Source: Talinum fruticosum (Eukaryota > Streptophyta > Magnoliopsida > Caryophyllales > Talinaceae). From it: a stretch of DNA of 64,000 nt. Numbering within the stretch: the first letter of the stretch is position 1; each line of letters begins with the position of its first letter. The DNA lies in contig JAITYX010000047.1 in the NCBI GenBank assembly GCA_021018815.1, forward strand, positions 1,550,001 to 1,614,000, given 5' to 3'. The translations under genes and the position numbers were made by a program. Shown one piece after another: positions 33,917 to 45,479 of the stretch. The notes beneath the pieces were generated by a model that saw nothing but the letters and a program-made list of their open reading frames with translations, ran no database searches and was not told the DNA's origin.

Positions 33917-35700
33917 TTTAAGAAATCCGAATTTTATTAAATCGATTTAAAACGAATTAGGCAAAGTTGAATGGCGATTTTATTAATCATTTTATTTTAG
34001 TAATTATTTTGAGAAGTCTCGGGATATTATTTTAGTAATTATTTTGAAAACATCATTTTGGACCCGAGCCCACCTACCGACCACACGGTTCGGGCGGTAG
34101 CCTGTACCTAGTAGTGGCTGGCGCCGACCGGGGTCAAGGCCGAGATAGTCGGCCTCGGCGTCCGGCCCGGCTAGGCAGATCCGGAACCCTTTTTTTCTAC
34201 TGTTCGATCAAAAAGAGTCGGGAAGCATATTGGAAGAGAAATAAAGTAAAAGATGAGTTGCCGGTTAGTTTTTAAGAGAGAAAAACTAACAAAAACATAA
34301 AAGTAGAAATTTGCTTTTTCGATTTTAGTATGGGAAACTAAGACCGAAAAGGCTAAAAATTAACTCCATCGATTTTTGAACCGAGAATCGATTCGGGGCG
34401 AGTTTACGAAATGTAGAGATAAACCTTTCCGTTCCACCCGTCCGAAGATGACCATTAGTAGTATGAATAGTGAATTCAAATAACGCAACAAAAGCAAGCA
34501 AGCAACATGCGAAGAGAATCAAAAGCAACCAAACATATAATAGAAAGAGATAAAAGCATAAACGAAAAGGCGATAAAGAAAGCGGTAAAGAAAGTAAAAG
34601 CGGAAAGAAAAGAAAAGCGAGAAATTAAAGAGATTACATCGGGTAGGGAGGAATTAAAAGCGATACAATTCTCAAAACCATAATATGGAAAACAATAAAG
34701 CAAACATATAAATAAAATAAACCGTGGTGAGAATTGAATCCGTGCGCTCGAGGTTGTCCCACCTGCCGATCCGGATCCGGTGATGCGACGGTGCTGATTT
34801 AAAGGGGCTTTTTGTATGTTTTTGTGTATGATTGATGAAGGTCTTGGGTTCGGATGCAGGGAGTATGATAGAGTTAGAGAACGAATATGCTTGAAAAGGG
34901 ACTAAGAGATTAGAATACGGATGAGAGTATTCAGTAGCTCTTATGTGAGTTTCGATGAGAGTAACATTGAGGGATGGGCCATTGTGAGAATGAGACCCAA
35001 GATTCTCTATTTATAAGGAAAGGTTAGGTCAAGGAAATAACCTATGGTTAGCTCGGCCAGCCTTCTAAAAGCAGCAGACAAAATCGGGCCGAGATAATCA
35101 TGAGATTGAACCGGATAAAAAAGAGATAAAATCAAATAAAGCCGAGATGGCTGATGCTGGGCACCTAGGGATGCCTAGGGTTTCGTGCCCTAACGTGTTT
35201 TCAAAGGAGTCTCCAAGCCAAAATGCAGTGTTTCACTTAAAATTTGTGGGGTGACCGGCGCCGGCCACGATGTCGTTTCAAGGGGGAACAACTCCTAGTC
35301 TCGTGTGGACTGTCTTGGAGCTTAAACGCATCACTTTGATGCTCGTGATAATGAAATGCAACATTTTAACACCGTCTTCGGGTCTTCGGCTCCTCGTCTA
35401 ATTGGACAAAAATAAAATGCGATATTCCGAACTTGGAATTTTTCGATACGCAACATTGGACTCTGTTGTCTCAGGAGACTTGGCCCGAGTCTTGGACCGT
35501 TCAAAAGAAAAGGGGATTTTTGGATCAATCCAAGGCAAAAGGCTATTTATTTGGAGTTGGGGGTTCTTTGTGGTTTACTAGCTTCTATCGCACCAATCAA
35601 ACACAGTCAGAGATCCAAATCCTCAAATAGGACTCGTGATTTCATCATTAAGCCCACAAATAAAAACAAAGAAAAGAACGACACTTTTGAGGTGTTTATA
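33917..35700 (-). mobile_element. 3' LTR of the minus-strand element, truncated
   Basis: Its start on the minus strand, TATAAACACCTCAAAAGTG at 35700, differs from the family start TGTAAACACC by a G-to-A change. It lacks the terminal 170 bp or so next to the left junction. A TATAAATA box lies at 35008-35015 on the minus strand. Confidence 0.8.
35008..35015 (-). promoter_or_regulatory. LTR TATA box (minus-strand element, 3' LTR)
   Basis: TATAAATAGAGA on the minus strand, equivalent in position to the box in the LTR of element C. Confidence 0.65.
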
Positions 35701-35819
35701 GTTAGCCCTCACTTTGACCAGAGTCCGAAAGACGAAGGTCAAAGTAGACACTAAAGGGTACTTACCCGATGTTGTGTCGGATGCTAATTGAATTGATGTG
35801 TCCGAAATTAGGTACCTTG

Positions 35820-36600
35820 TGGCTTGAACTCTTAGTAGAGGGGTTTGGACTTGGTCGGCGGAGTCCGAAGTCCGGTTGAGTGGTTCCTGAACTTCGCTAC
35901 TTGAAGGCCTGAATCTCTTATTAGTGTGCCTAAACTTGACCATCTAGTTAGTCCGAAGCTTGGCGGGAAAGCTTGAACTTGACTCGGGTAGTAAAGTCCG
36001 AGGTCTAGCCGAGGTGCTCGAACTTGACCGCTTCTTGGATCCGAAATTTGACTGGGTATCCCGAGCTTGGCTTGATTAATGTCCCGAAGCTCGGATGAGG
36101 GCCCTTAACTTGACCATTCTTGGTCCGAAGCTTAGCTACAAATTTCGCACTAACGGTTTTGTCGGCTAATAATCGAAATTAAATAGTTTCAAGTGTTACT
36201 CGAAGATGATTTGTAACCGGATCACGTTTTAAATGAGGTTCCTTGAGTTGGCCATGGAGTGGTTACGAAAGTCTAGGTGGGGTGTCCGAACCTTGACCGC
36301 TGTTAGGCCGGAAGTTCAACTAAGTTGTGTCCGAACCTTGACCGTTGTTGGGCCCGAGACTCGACTATAGTGTGTCCGAACCTTGACCGTTGTTAGGCCT
36401 AAAGCTTGACCGAGTTGTCCGAACCTTAACCGCTCTTGGATCCGAGACTCGACCGGGTGTCTAAACCTTGACCGCTGCTGCACTTGAAGCTCGACTAGGA
36501 TACGTGTCCGAACCTTGACCACTGCTAGGCCCGAAGCTCGGCCGAGTTGTGTCCGAACCTTGATCGTCTGCTGGGCCTAAAGCTCGACTTCTATCCACTT
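35820..36600 (-). repeat. 3'UTR minisatellite (45-50-bp units)
   Basis: On the plus strand the unit reads roughly GTCCGAACCTTGACCGYTG followed by a TAGGCCCGAAGCTCGACY-type segment. It is best conserved at 36285-36600, with about seven units, and more diverged back to about 35820. It lies between gag and the 3' LTR of the minus-strand element. Tandem repeats in this place are known for Ogre/Tat elements and can seed satellites. Confidence 0.85.
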
Positions 36601-36949
36601 TCATCGGAATAGGGACGGATGCTTATCTTTATGTAGAAATTCTTGCCTAAACTTGGTCGTTGGATGACCCGAAGTCCGCTTGCTTGAAAATATGATATTC
36701 CATGAGGTGATGTGCCTTATTTGAAATTTGAGCTTTTAGTTTGTGTGCTAATAGCTTCTTTGTATTTGGGAAATTAGAAACGAGAATTGGAAAATGGGTT
36801 CAAGATTAGGATTTGGGCCGGACCTTATGGGCTTCCTACGTATCCGCAATAACGGAAATCGGGCCTTCGTAGTTCAAAAAGAAAGTATGATTTGATTTGG
36901 TTTATTTTTATTGGAAAGTAGGAAAGGGAAATAAACATATAATGGATAA

Positions 36950-37570
36950 AGAAAAGGGGAAAAAGCAAGCATTATTGGCATCCTTGATGAGTAATGGGCT
37001 TATTAGACAATTTTCTAGTCGATTGAAACTTGTTCTTCTTCTACGAGCATGATAACATCTCCGAGTGTTTTAAGTTCATGATAGGCAAGAACTTCAGGTG
37101 TTGATGATAGGTAGGTTGAAGGTTCTTGATGATGATTTTGACCGGATTCTTTTCGGATGGTCAATCGGCCATGAGGGCAACTTTTGCCCTCCAACGAGTT
37201 AGGAAGTCGGTGAAGTTCTCTTCATCTCCTTACTTGATCAACTCTAAGTCTCAAAGAGTAACTGGTAAATCGATATTATAGGAGTATTAATGTAGAAACT
37301 CCTTGCAGAGATTAGTCCAGTTAGTGACCTTACGTGGGTCAACAACATGGTACCATTTCGGGACGTCTATGTCAAGCGTCCATGGGAAGATGACATGGTA
37401 TGTGTCCTCCAAGTATATTCTTCAAAGTCATTGGTCCCACAAAGTTTCTCACGTGATGGTGAGGGTTCTCGGTTCTATGAAGCTTGATGTTAGGCATGGT
37501 AAATTTAGGAAGTAGCTTGCCTTTAGGGATTGAAGTGAATCCCCGGGCCGGATAGTGGTGGTTGAACATT
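36950..37570 (-). pseudogene. Partial gag (minus-strand Tat/Ogre element)
   Basis: Minus-strand sequence with the family gag segment (GFTSIPKGKLLPKFTMPNIK) and, in other frames, the equivalents of the tryptophan-containing core and DLELI region found at 1.9 kb and 41.2 kb. Frames are interrupted and the homology stops near 36950, where it joins 3'UTR-type sequence. Confidence 0.7.
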
Positions 37571-38299
37571 GAGAACTCCCGTAGCGGCTTCTCTATTTGA
37601 TCTATTCTTGGATAAGATTGAGGCCTGGGTTGAGGTTCGGGCGGGATCCTTCTCCTGTTTTTTATTTTCCTTTGGACTTTGATTTCTTCTCCGAGTTCTA
37701 TACGTATGAGATTGAGGGTTTCTGCTATTGACTCAATCTTCTTATCCTAAGCCTCAATCTTGGCTTCCATTTTAGCAATAGACTCTTTGATCAAGGTCAT
37801 GATGGAGGTTTGCTCAGCTGGTTGGCCATTTTTGGAGGAGGATTGTGTTTAGACCTCGGGAGGCGCACTCGCTGTCACAAGTAAATATGCGGGACATACT
37901 GGTGTGGTACGTGCTAATGTGGACGTATTGGTGTCGATCGTACCGATGTTGAAATAGACTTCCTACTTCTTAACCCCTTTGAGCTAGGGTTCCGAATTTG
38001 AGCTGGATTACCTATCCTGTATCCCAAAAGAGTACGTGCTCGGGATTGGCTCGTGAAAAGAACTTTTAAAGAAGATGGGGCTTAAGTGCTTAACCTGAGG
38101 AATGACTCGATCCTAAAGTAAGAGAAATGATATGGTCTTTTATTTGAATGCACATAAAAGGATGCAAATCAAATGGAATGTATGCAACAATGCGCATGAC
38201 TTAATGCGGGATGATTATATGATTTGGCTAGTGCATAACTCGAAATGCATAGATAATTATTCCTAATGGAAAATGAATTTGTTTTAGCTAAATGAGAAA

Positions 38300-38832
38300 T
38301 GAAAGACTTTCTTGATTTGAGATAAATTTTTATTTTGGCTAATGGAAAAATGAAATGCGGACTCACCTTATTTGAGATGAAATTTACTTTGGCTAGTGCA
38401 AAAACCGAAATGCGGACTCACCTTAATTGAGATGAAACTTATTTTGGCTAATGCAAAAATGAAATGAATGGGCTCACCTAGTTTGAGATGGATTTTAATT
38501 TTGCCTAATGCAAAAATGAGATGCAAACTCACCTTAATTGAGATGAAATTTATTTTGGCTATTGCAAAAATGAAACGCGGACTCACCTTAATTGAAATGA
38601 AATTTATTTTGGCTAATGCAAAAACGAAATACATACTCAGCTAAATTGAGATGAAATTTATTTTGGCTAATGCAAAAATGAAATGACTGGACTCACCTAA
38701 ATTGAGATGATTTTAATTTGGCTAATGCAAAATGAAATGAATGGACTCACCTTAATTGAGATGATTTTATTTTTCCTAATGCGAAAATAAAATGAATGGA
38801 CTTACCTAATTTGAGATGAAATTTATCCTCGG
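38300..38832 (-). repeat. 5'UTR minisatellite (about 10 units of 55 bp)
   Basis: On the plus strand the unit reads CTCACCTTAATTGAGATGAA then ATTTATTTTGGCTAATGCAA then AAATGAAATG. About ten copies with scattered changes lie between primer-binding site and gag. The same unit occurs at 796-1010 in the opposite orientation. Confidence 0.93.
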
Positions 38833-39126
38833 CGCTTCTCGGTGAACCAAGCGGTTTGAACAAAGAGCGCGTGGTATGAAGGAAGAGGTATCATTTTGGA
38901 CAATCGAGCCTAAATTGGCCTGCCTAGGATTCGATGAGAAACTCTTACCGGAAGGGTTAAACATGGGGTAAAATAAATTTTTCCTAGGGGTCCAAAGCGA
39001 GTAATAAACTATGTTCAAATGTTGCTAAATGTGGAATGCCTAATGCAAATACATCATTAAAACTCACTACTCAAATTTTCAAGTTTTGCCCTCTTAATAA
39101 GAAATAAGTCCCCAGTAGAGTTACTA

Positions 39127-40872
39127 CTCGTAGGAACCACGACCGGAACCGGACTGGATCGGATCGGACCGAGCTTCCCCACAAATGTTTGGCATCGGGT
39201 TTTAGAAAGCTTAAAGGAATGATTTGGAGTTTTGAAGATGATTTTTGAAAGTGGGGATGAACCTTTTATTAACATTTTCGAATTTTATTAAATACGATTT
39301 AAAACAAATTGCGCAAAATTTAATGGCGGTTTTATTGACCATTTTATTTTAGTAATTATTTTGAGAAGTCCTGGGATATTATTTCTTAACCGAAAAATTA
39401 AAAAAGTAAGGTTTCTATTTACGCCATGAGGCTCTAGGGCCAAGCCGGTGTGAAAACACCGGTTTGGACCCAAGCCCGCCTACCGACCACACGGTGCGGA
39501 CGGTAGCTGCGCGCCGGCCGGGGTCGGGGCGAGATAGTCGGTCTCGGCCTCTAGCCTGGCTAGGCAAATCCAGAACCCTTTTTTCTACTGTTCGGTCAAA
39601 AACAATCGGAAGCGAATTTGAAGAGAAATAAAGCAAAAGAGGACGCCGACCGGTTTTAAGAAGAAAAACTAACAAAAACATAAAAGTAAAAATTTACTTT
39701 CTCGATCTTACTATAGGAAAACTAAGACTGAAAAAGGCTAAAAATTGACTCCATCGGTCTTTGAACCAAGAATCGAATTCGGGGCGAGGGTATGAAACAT
39801 AGGTATAAACCTTTCCGTTCCGCCCGTCCGAAGACGACTATTACTAGTTTGAGTAGTGAATTAAAACAATGAAACAAAAGTATGCAAGCATCATGCAAGG
39901 ACAATTAAAAGTAACCAAACATAATAATAGAAAGCGATAAAGGCAGAAACGAAAAGCGATAAAGAAAGCGGTAAAGAAAGTAAAAGCGGAAAGAAAAGAA
40001 AAGTGAGAAATTAAAGAGATTACATCGGGCGAGAGAGGAATTAAAAGTGATACAATTCTCAAAACCACGAGTATGGAAAGCGATAAAGCAAACATATAAA
40101 TAAAATAAGTCTGTAGTGAGGATCGAATCCGTGCCCTCGGGTTGTCCCACCTGCCGATCCGAATCTCGAATCTGGATCCGGTGATGCGACGGTGGTGATT
40201 TAAAAGGGCATTTTGTGAGTTTGTGTGTAGGCGAGTTTCAGCAGAGTAACATTAAGGGATGAGCCATTGTGAGAATGAGAGTCAAGGCTCTCTATTTATA
40301 AGTAGAGGTTAGGTCAAGGAAATGACCTAGGGTTAGCTCGACCAGCCGTCCAAAAGTAGCAGGAAAACCAAGCCAAGATAATCATGAGATTGAACCAGGA
40401 TAAAGAAACGATAAAACCGAATAAAACTAGGATGGTCGACGCTCGGCCACAAAGGGATGCCAAGGGTTTCATGCCCTAGCGTGTTTCCAAAGGAGTTACC
40501 AAGCCCAAACGCAGCGTTTCACTTAAAATTTGTGGGGTGACCGGTGCCGGCCACGACGTCGTTTCGAGGGGAACAACTCCTAGTCTCGTGTGGAGTATCT
40601 TGGAGCTTAAACGCAGCACTTTGATGCTCGTGATCATGAAATGCAACATTTTAACGCCGTCTTCGAGTCTTCGATTCCTTGTCCGATTGGAAAAAAGTAA
40701 AATGAAAGGCAACAGGCTATTTATTTGGAGCTTGGATTTGTTTGTGGTTTACTGGCTTCTGTCACACCAATCAAACATAGTCCGAGATCCAAATCCTTAA
40801 ATAGGACTTGGGATTTCATCATCGGGTCCACAAATAAAAAACAGACAAAAGGACACTCTTTAGGTGTTTACA
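39127..40872 (-). mobile_element. 5' LTR of the minus-strand Tat/Ogre element
   Basis: On the minus strand it starts TGTAAACACCTAAAGAGTG at 40872 and ends near GGTTCCTACGAG at 39127. The following primer-binding site (TAGTAACTCTACTGGGGAC) differs from the Ogre-type site mainly by C-to-T and G-to-A changes, as expected from decay of methylated cytosines. A TATA box lies at 40293-40300. Confidence 0.85.
40293..40300 (-). promoter_or_regulatory. LTR TATA box (minus-strand element, 5' LTR)
   Basis: TATAAATAGAG on the minus strand, in the same context as in the other two LTRs. This would be the promoter of the nested element. Confidence 0.65.
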
Positions 40873-40899
40873 CATGCATAGATCGAGATAGAACAAATG

Positions 40900-41580
40900 T
40901 TAAGAGAGTCATCTATGTTCAACAATCACTACTTTGATCATACATGATTCACTTCAATCCTTAAAGGAAGCTACCCCTAAGTTCACCATGTCGAAATTAA
41001 GTTTCGAGGTTCCGAGAATCCCAATATTCGCAACTTCGAGAAGCAATGACTCGAAGAACGCACTCGAAGACACTTACCACGTCATCTTCCCATGGACTTT
41101 CGATAGTGATGTAATGAAGTGGTATAATGCGGTTGCCCCACGCAAGGTCACTAATTGGAATGATCCGTGCAAGGAGTTTCTATACCAATACTCCTATAAC
41201 ACCGATCTACCTATCACACTTCAAGACTTAGAGTTAATCAAACAAGGTGAGAAAGAAAGCTTTATAGACTTTCTCACCGGGTAGAGGGCAAAGGTCTGTC
41301 CACATAGTAGACCACCTCCCAAGAAAGACCAAGTCGGAATAATTGTGAAGAACCTCCAACCTTCATGCAATCAACACCTTAAATTCTTACCTTTCATGAG
41401 TTTCTCGACTCTTAGAGATGTTGGCATGTTGATAGAAGAAGAGTTGTCTACCACGACCACATAAGTCGTGACTTGATAGAAAGGTAACTATCGGTCTAAA
41501 GACAAGAAAACCTCTAACCAAGGCAATACCAGTAGGGGTGTAGATGTCAATGCCTTTAACAGGTATAATGACTATACTCT
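40900..41580 (+). pseudogene. gag of element C
   Basis: Contains WYNAVAPRKVTNW, DLELIKQGEKESFIDFLTG and, after a stop at 41282, NQHLKFLPFMSF, closely matching the gag copy at 1.7-2.4 kb. The N-terminus is lost at the nested insertion. Confidence 0.8.
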
Positions 41581-42059
41581 AATCAATACGAAACCACCCT
41601 TAGAAGGAGACGACTTTTGGGGAGAACCAAAGAGCCCCGAAATGCGACATAATGCACCCTTAGGTCCGAACAGCACCCAGGAAGCCCCAAAAGCTGCTAG
41701 AGAACAAGACCCAATCCTAAAACAGACTTTAAAATCTTAAAGTCGACATCTCTATCTGGCAACTTATATCTCGCTTCCCGAAAGCACATGCGAGCCTTAA
41801 TTAATGCACTTAGAAAAATTGAGGTCTCTCCCGAAACTAAACTCGAGGAAGTAATAGGATTTGTCAATAATAGGGACGGAACCATTACCTTTGATAAGAA
41901 AGATCTCCCTAAAGAAGGCATTGCACACAACAATGCCCTTACAACAATGCCCTTTATTTGATCTGTAACTTGCATTAACAAGTTCATCCCCTAACCTTAG
42001 TAGATATGGATATGCTATAAATGTTTGTCCTTGGAGGACTGCTAAAAGGTTAGGCATTA

Positions 42060-42640
42060 GAGAGTAACAACTCTCTAAATAAACTGTTCATCGCCGAGCC
42101 TATGACAACTCTAAAAGGACAGTTTTGGGAACAATGACTCTGCCAATTAATGTTGAACCGGTAGTAAAGAACATTGATTTCCAAGTCCTAGGCATTCCAG
42201 CTACCTTTAATTTTCTTCTAGGACGCCCTTGGTTATATGACCATCGAGACAGTTCTCTTTACATTGCACCATAAAGTCAAGACAATCATCAAAGGTCAAG
42301 TTGTAACCATTAATGAGGACAATCTACGTGCCACCATCACCTCTAAAGAGTTTGTCGTCGAAATTGAACACGATGCCGATGATGACGATCTTTATGGGTA
42401 TGAGACTGTCATTGATCCGGACAAGGATGAAGCACCTCTCAACTTCAATCCTTATTGTAACCCTAGTGTCCACTCAATGCTAAGGAAGAAGGGGTATTTT
42501 CCTGGCCTCGCTACACGCAGGAGGCCATACCACCCAACCTTTCCACCTCTTAAACCTACCACAATTATAAGTTCGGTTAGGCTATCAACCTACTGCTAAG
42601 GAAATAGCCAAGCTCAATAGGAAATTCAAACTAGGAGGAT
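42060..42640 (+). pseudogene. Aspartic protease region of element C
   Basis: The family segment FLLGRPWLYDH and the following HKVKTIIKGQVVTINED place this as the retropepsin C-terminal half and linker. The catalytic Asp-Ser/Thr-Gly part further upstream could not be recognised. It would process the polyprotein in an intact element. Confidence 0.65.
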
Positions 42641-43339
42641 TACAGTAGACACAATCCATTCAATCAAGCCTCTTCCTTGTACTTTGAACAGGCAATTCTC
42701 GAAAGAAGGGGACGCCTTCCCATACTACGGCTTTCTCGAGCCTTACTACCTCAAAGAAAAGGGCATTATAGTACCTAGTTTGGAGGTCTTTAGCGACTCG
42801 CTATATATTGGAAAAGGAGGAACCCTACCTCCTCAATGAGGGACAGTCCACACAAGGTCTGGACCAATCAGGCTGAGAGCAATATTTTTGGTCTATTGTT
42901 CGGACGAGAGAAGAACCTAGAGGGAAATTCGGTTTTGGTATTGTCTCGAGTCATGTCACACCCATACTTTGATCCATCCAGATTCATCACCGACATTGAC
43001 GCTGAAGGGTCCAAGCATATTACTTAGATCGATGTTGAGGAGGGCCAAGAATTTGCAGCTAGCTTAGGAGAGCATCCCATTCCCGAGTCTAGCACTAAGG
43101 CTCGTTATTTCGTTTCCGATTCTGTTAGTTCATCTTCTAGTTCTGTTATTTCCAGTTACGTAATTTCTATTTCCGAGTCCGATGTACTCATTTCCTTATT
43201 CAATAAGATGAACTTTTCGCTTACACTTTGCTTTCTCCTATTTTTAATTGTTTTGCATAAGAAATCCCTAAAGAATTAATAAAAGCTATAGAAGATCATG
43301 AAAATCGCTCACCAATACTAGAGGAAACAATAACAATTA

Positions 43340-44240
43340 ATTTAGGACCGATTGATCAACCCCAAGAGGTCAAAATTGGGAAAACATCGAATCCGGAAGA
43401 GCGAGAATCAATTTACTTTGCTCCTCACGGAATCCATAGATGTCTTTTCATGGTCTTACAAAGACATGCCCGAGATAGATCCAAGTATAGGAGAACACAA
43501 AATTCCACTTTATGAAGATGCCAAGCCGGTTAAGCGAAGCTCGGGAGGATGAAACCTGAATGGGCACTCGAAAATTAAAGAAGTCGTCCACTACCCTCGG
43601 TGGGTAGCAAACATAGTGGCGGTTCGAAGAAAGATGACAGGGTCCGAATGTGCGTAGACTTCGGGGATTTGAACAAGGCAAGCCCTAAAGATGATTTCCC
43701 GTTACCCTATATCAATATCCTTGTAGATAATACAACGGGACACACATTGGTCTCATTTATGGACGATTATGCCGGTGTAATCGGTGAAGATGGATGAAGA
43801 AAATATGGAGAAGACAACCATCATCACTCAATGGGGACGTATCTGCTATGTGGTAATTCCATTTGGGCTTAAGAATGCCTGGAGTTACATATTAGAGGAT
43901 GGCCACAACATGACTACACGACACGATACATAAATAAGCCGAAGTCTACATGGACGACATGATCATCAAGTCCAAAAATAGGCAAAACACTTACCTAGCC
44001 TTAGAAAATTCTTCGAAAGACTAAGAAAGTATAACATACGCCTTAACCTACAAAAGTGTGCCTTTGGGGTAACCGTAGGTAAACTGTTAGGATATGTGGT
44101 TGGTCTTAGAGGAATTGAAGTTGATCTATCCAAGATCAAAGGTATCCAAGAGATCCCACCACCAAAGACATAGGAGATACGAGGTTTTTGGGACGTTTAC
44201 AGTACATTGGTCGGTTATAATCAAAACCGACTATGGTCTA
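43340..44240 (+). pseudogene. Reverse transcriptase of element C
   Basis: Recognisable in pieces: TESIDVFSWSYKDMPEIDP, then RKKDDRVRMCVDFGDLNKAS (fingers), SFMDDYAG (first catalytic block), AEVYMDDMIIKSK near 43931 (the YMDD box) and KCAFGV with KLLGYVV. At least three frame changes separate them. Confidence 0.8.
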
Positions 44241-44329
44241 TGAACCCATCTTCAAGAAGTTGAAGAAAGGATTTGAGCCAATTTGGGATGATGAGTGCTA
44301 AAAAGCATTAGAGAAGGTTAAGGAGTATC

Positions 44330-44720
44330 CGGCCAATCCACTAGTGTTAGTTCTACCCCAAACAGGGAAGCCCTTACTCTTATACCTCGCTACAACGAAA
44401 CTGCGATGGGAGCTATTTTAGCTGAATGGGACATAAAGAAAGAGTACATGGTATATTATCCGAGCAAGAAATTCTTAGATTACAAGACTAGGTACACATC
44501 ATTAGAGAAGACATCATCGGCTTTAGTCCGGGCCACCAAGAAGCTCGGGCACTACATGTTGGCCTACATGGTACATGTGGTAACACCAATGGATCCCATC
44601 AAGTACATTCTTAAGCAACCAACCATCGGTAGTAAGATAGCTAGATGGATAGTCATGTTATCGAATTTGAACTCAAGTACGTCCTTCAAAAGGCAATCAA
44701 AGGAAGGATAGTGTCGGAAT
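44330..44720 (+). pseudogene. RNase H of element C
   Basis: Frame with MGAILAEWD, YPSKKFLDYKTRYTSLEK and MDPIKYILKQPTI, the standard Ty3 RNase H with its tether. An upstream break separates it from RT. Confidence 0.75.
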
Positions 44721-44799
44721 TCCTAGCCGATCTACTCGTAATCGAATCACAACCCGAACACCTCGAGTTTGCCGACGAAAACATCTTACAGGTAGAGGT

Positions 44800-45220
44800 T
44801 GACATGTGGATAATGTACTTTGATGGTGTTTCCAATTAGAAAGGCTTTGGAGTAGGGATCCTTCTAGTCTCGCCGGAGAGAGCACACACTCACATTTCGG
44901 TCAAGTTAGATTTTGAGGTTACTAATAACGCCGCAGAGTATGAAGCATGCATCACGGGTTTTCAAGCTGCCATACAAATCGAGCTAAGAAAATCGGGGTT
45001 TTCGGTGACTCCGATCCGATAATTAATTAAATCTCACAAAAGTGGAAGGTACGTAGTGATGCCTTGGCACCCTACCAGGCACATCTTATCGAATTAGCGA
45101 AACACTTTAAAAGCATATCATATACCTATCTTCCTAGGGATGACAACCAATTCTTGGATGCTTTAGCTAAATTGGCATCTATGATCGATATCCTTAGTGG
45201 CATTCATTCAATGCCTATCC
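44800..45220 (+). pseudogene. Second (archaeal-type) RNase H of element C
   Basis: WIMYFDGVSN, a stop, then GFGVGILLVSPE, NNAAEYEACITGFQAA and, in another frame, ISYTYLPRDDNQFLDALAKL. This extra domain is characteristic of Tat/Ogre elements. Confidence 0.78.
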
Positions 45221-45479
45221 ATATAGAACGACGGAGTCGCCTGCGCATGTATACGCACTTGAAGTGTCTAGTACTAACCAAACCGAGTTGGTGCTATGAC
45301 ATATATTAGTATCCGGAAAACCAAGAATACCCATCGGACTCCACACCTAGAGCCCAACGAGTCATCCGTATGTTAGCAACTCAATGCTTCATCAACCAAG
45401 GATAGTTGTACAAGAAAACCAAGCATAAGAATTAGCTTACTTTGTGTCGATCAACTTTGAAACAGAGTGCATCATGACC

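Larger units (their letters stand above)
33917..40872 (-). mobile_element. Minus-strand Tat/Ogre element lacking pol, nested in element C
   Basis: Read on the minus strand it has a 5' LTR (40872-39127), a decayed primer-binding site, a 5'UTR with a 55-bp minisatellite (38832-38300), partial gag (about 37570-36950), a 3'UTR with a 45-50-bp minisatellite (about 36600-35820) and a 3' LTR (35700 to about 33917) that lacks its last 170 bp or so. The segment between gag and the 3'UTR contains no protease, RT or integrase. At the right edge the host sequence is element C gag; at the left edge it is element C 5'UTR, so this copy inserted into C and a later deletion trimmed the left junction. Confidence 0.8.

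Noticed and set aside
38240..38840. CRISPR-like array (regular repeats of about 55 bp)
   Set aside because: There are no distinct spacers. The whole unit repeats, and it sits in a retrotransposon leader in a plant genome.
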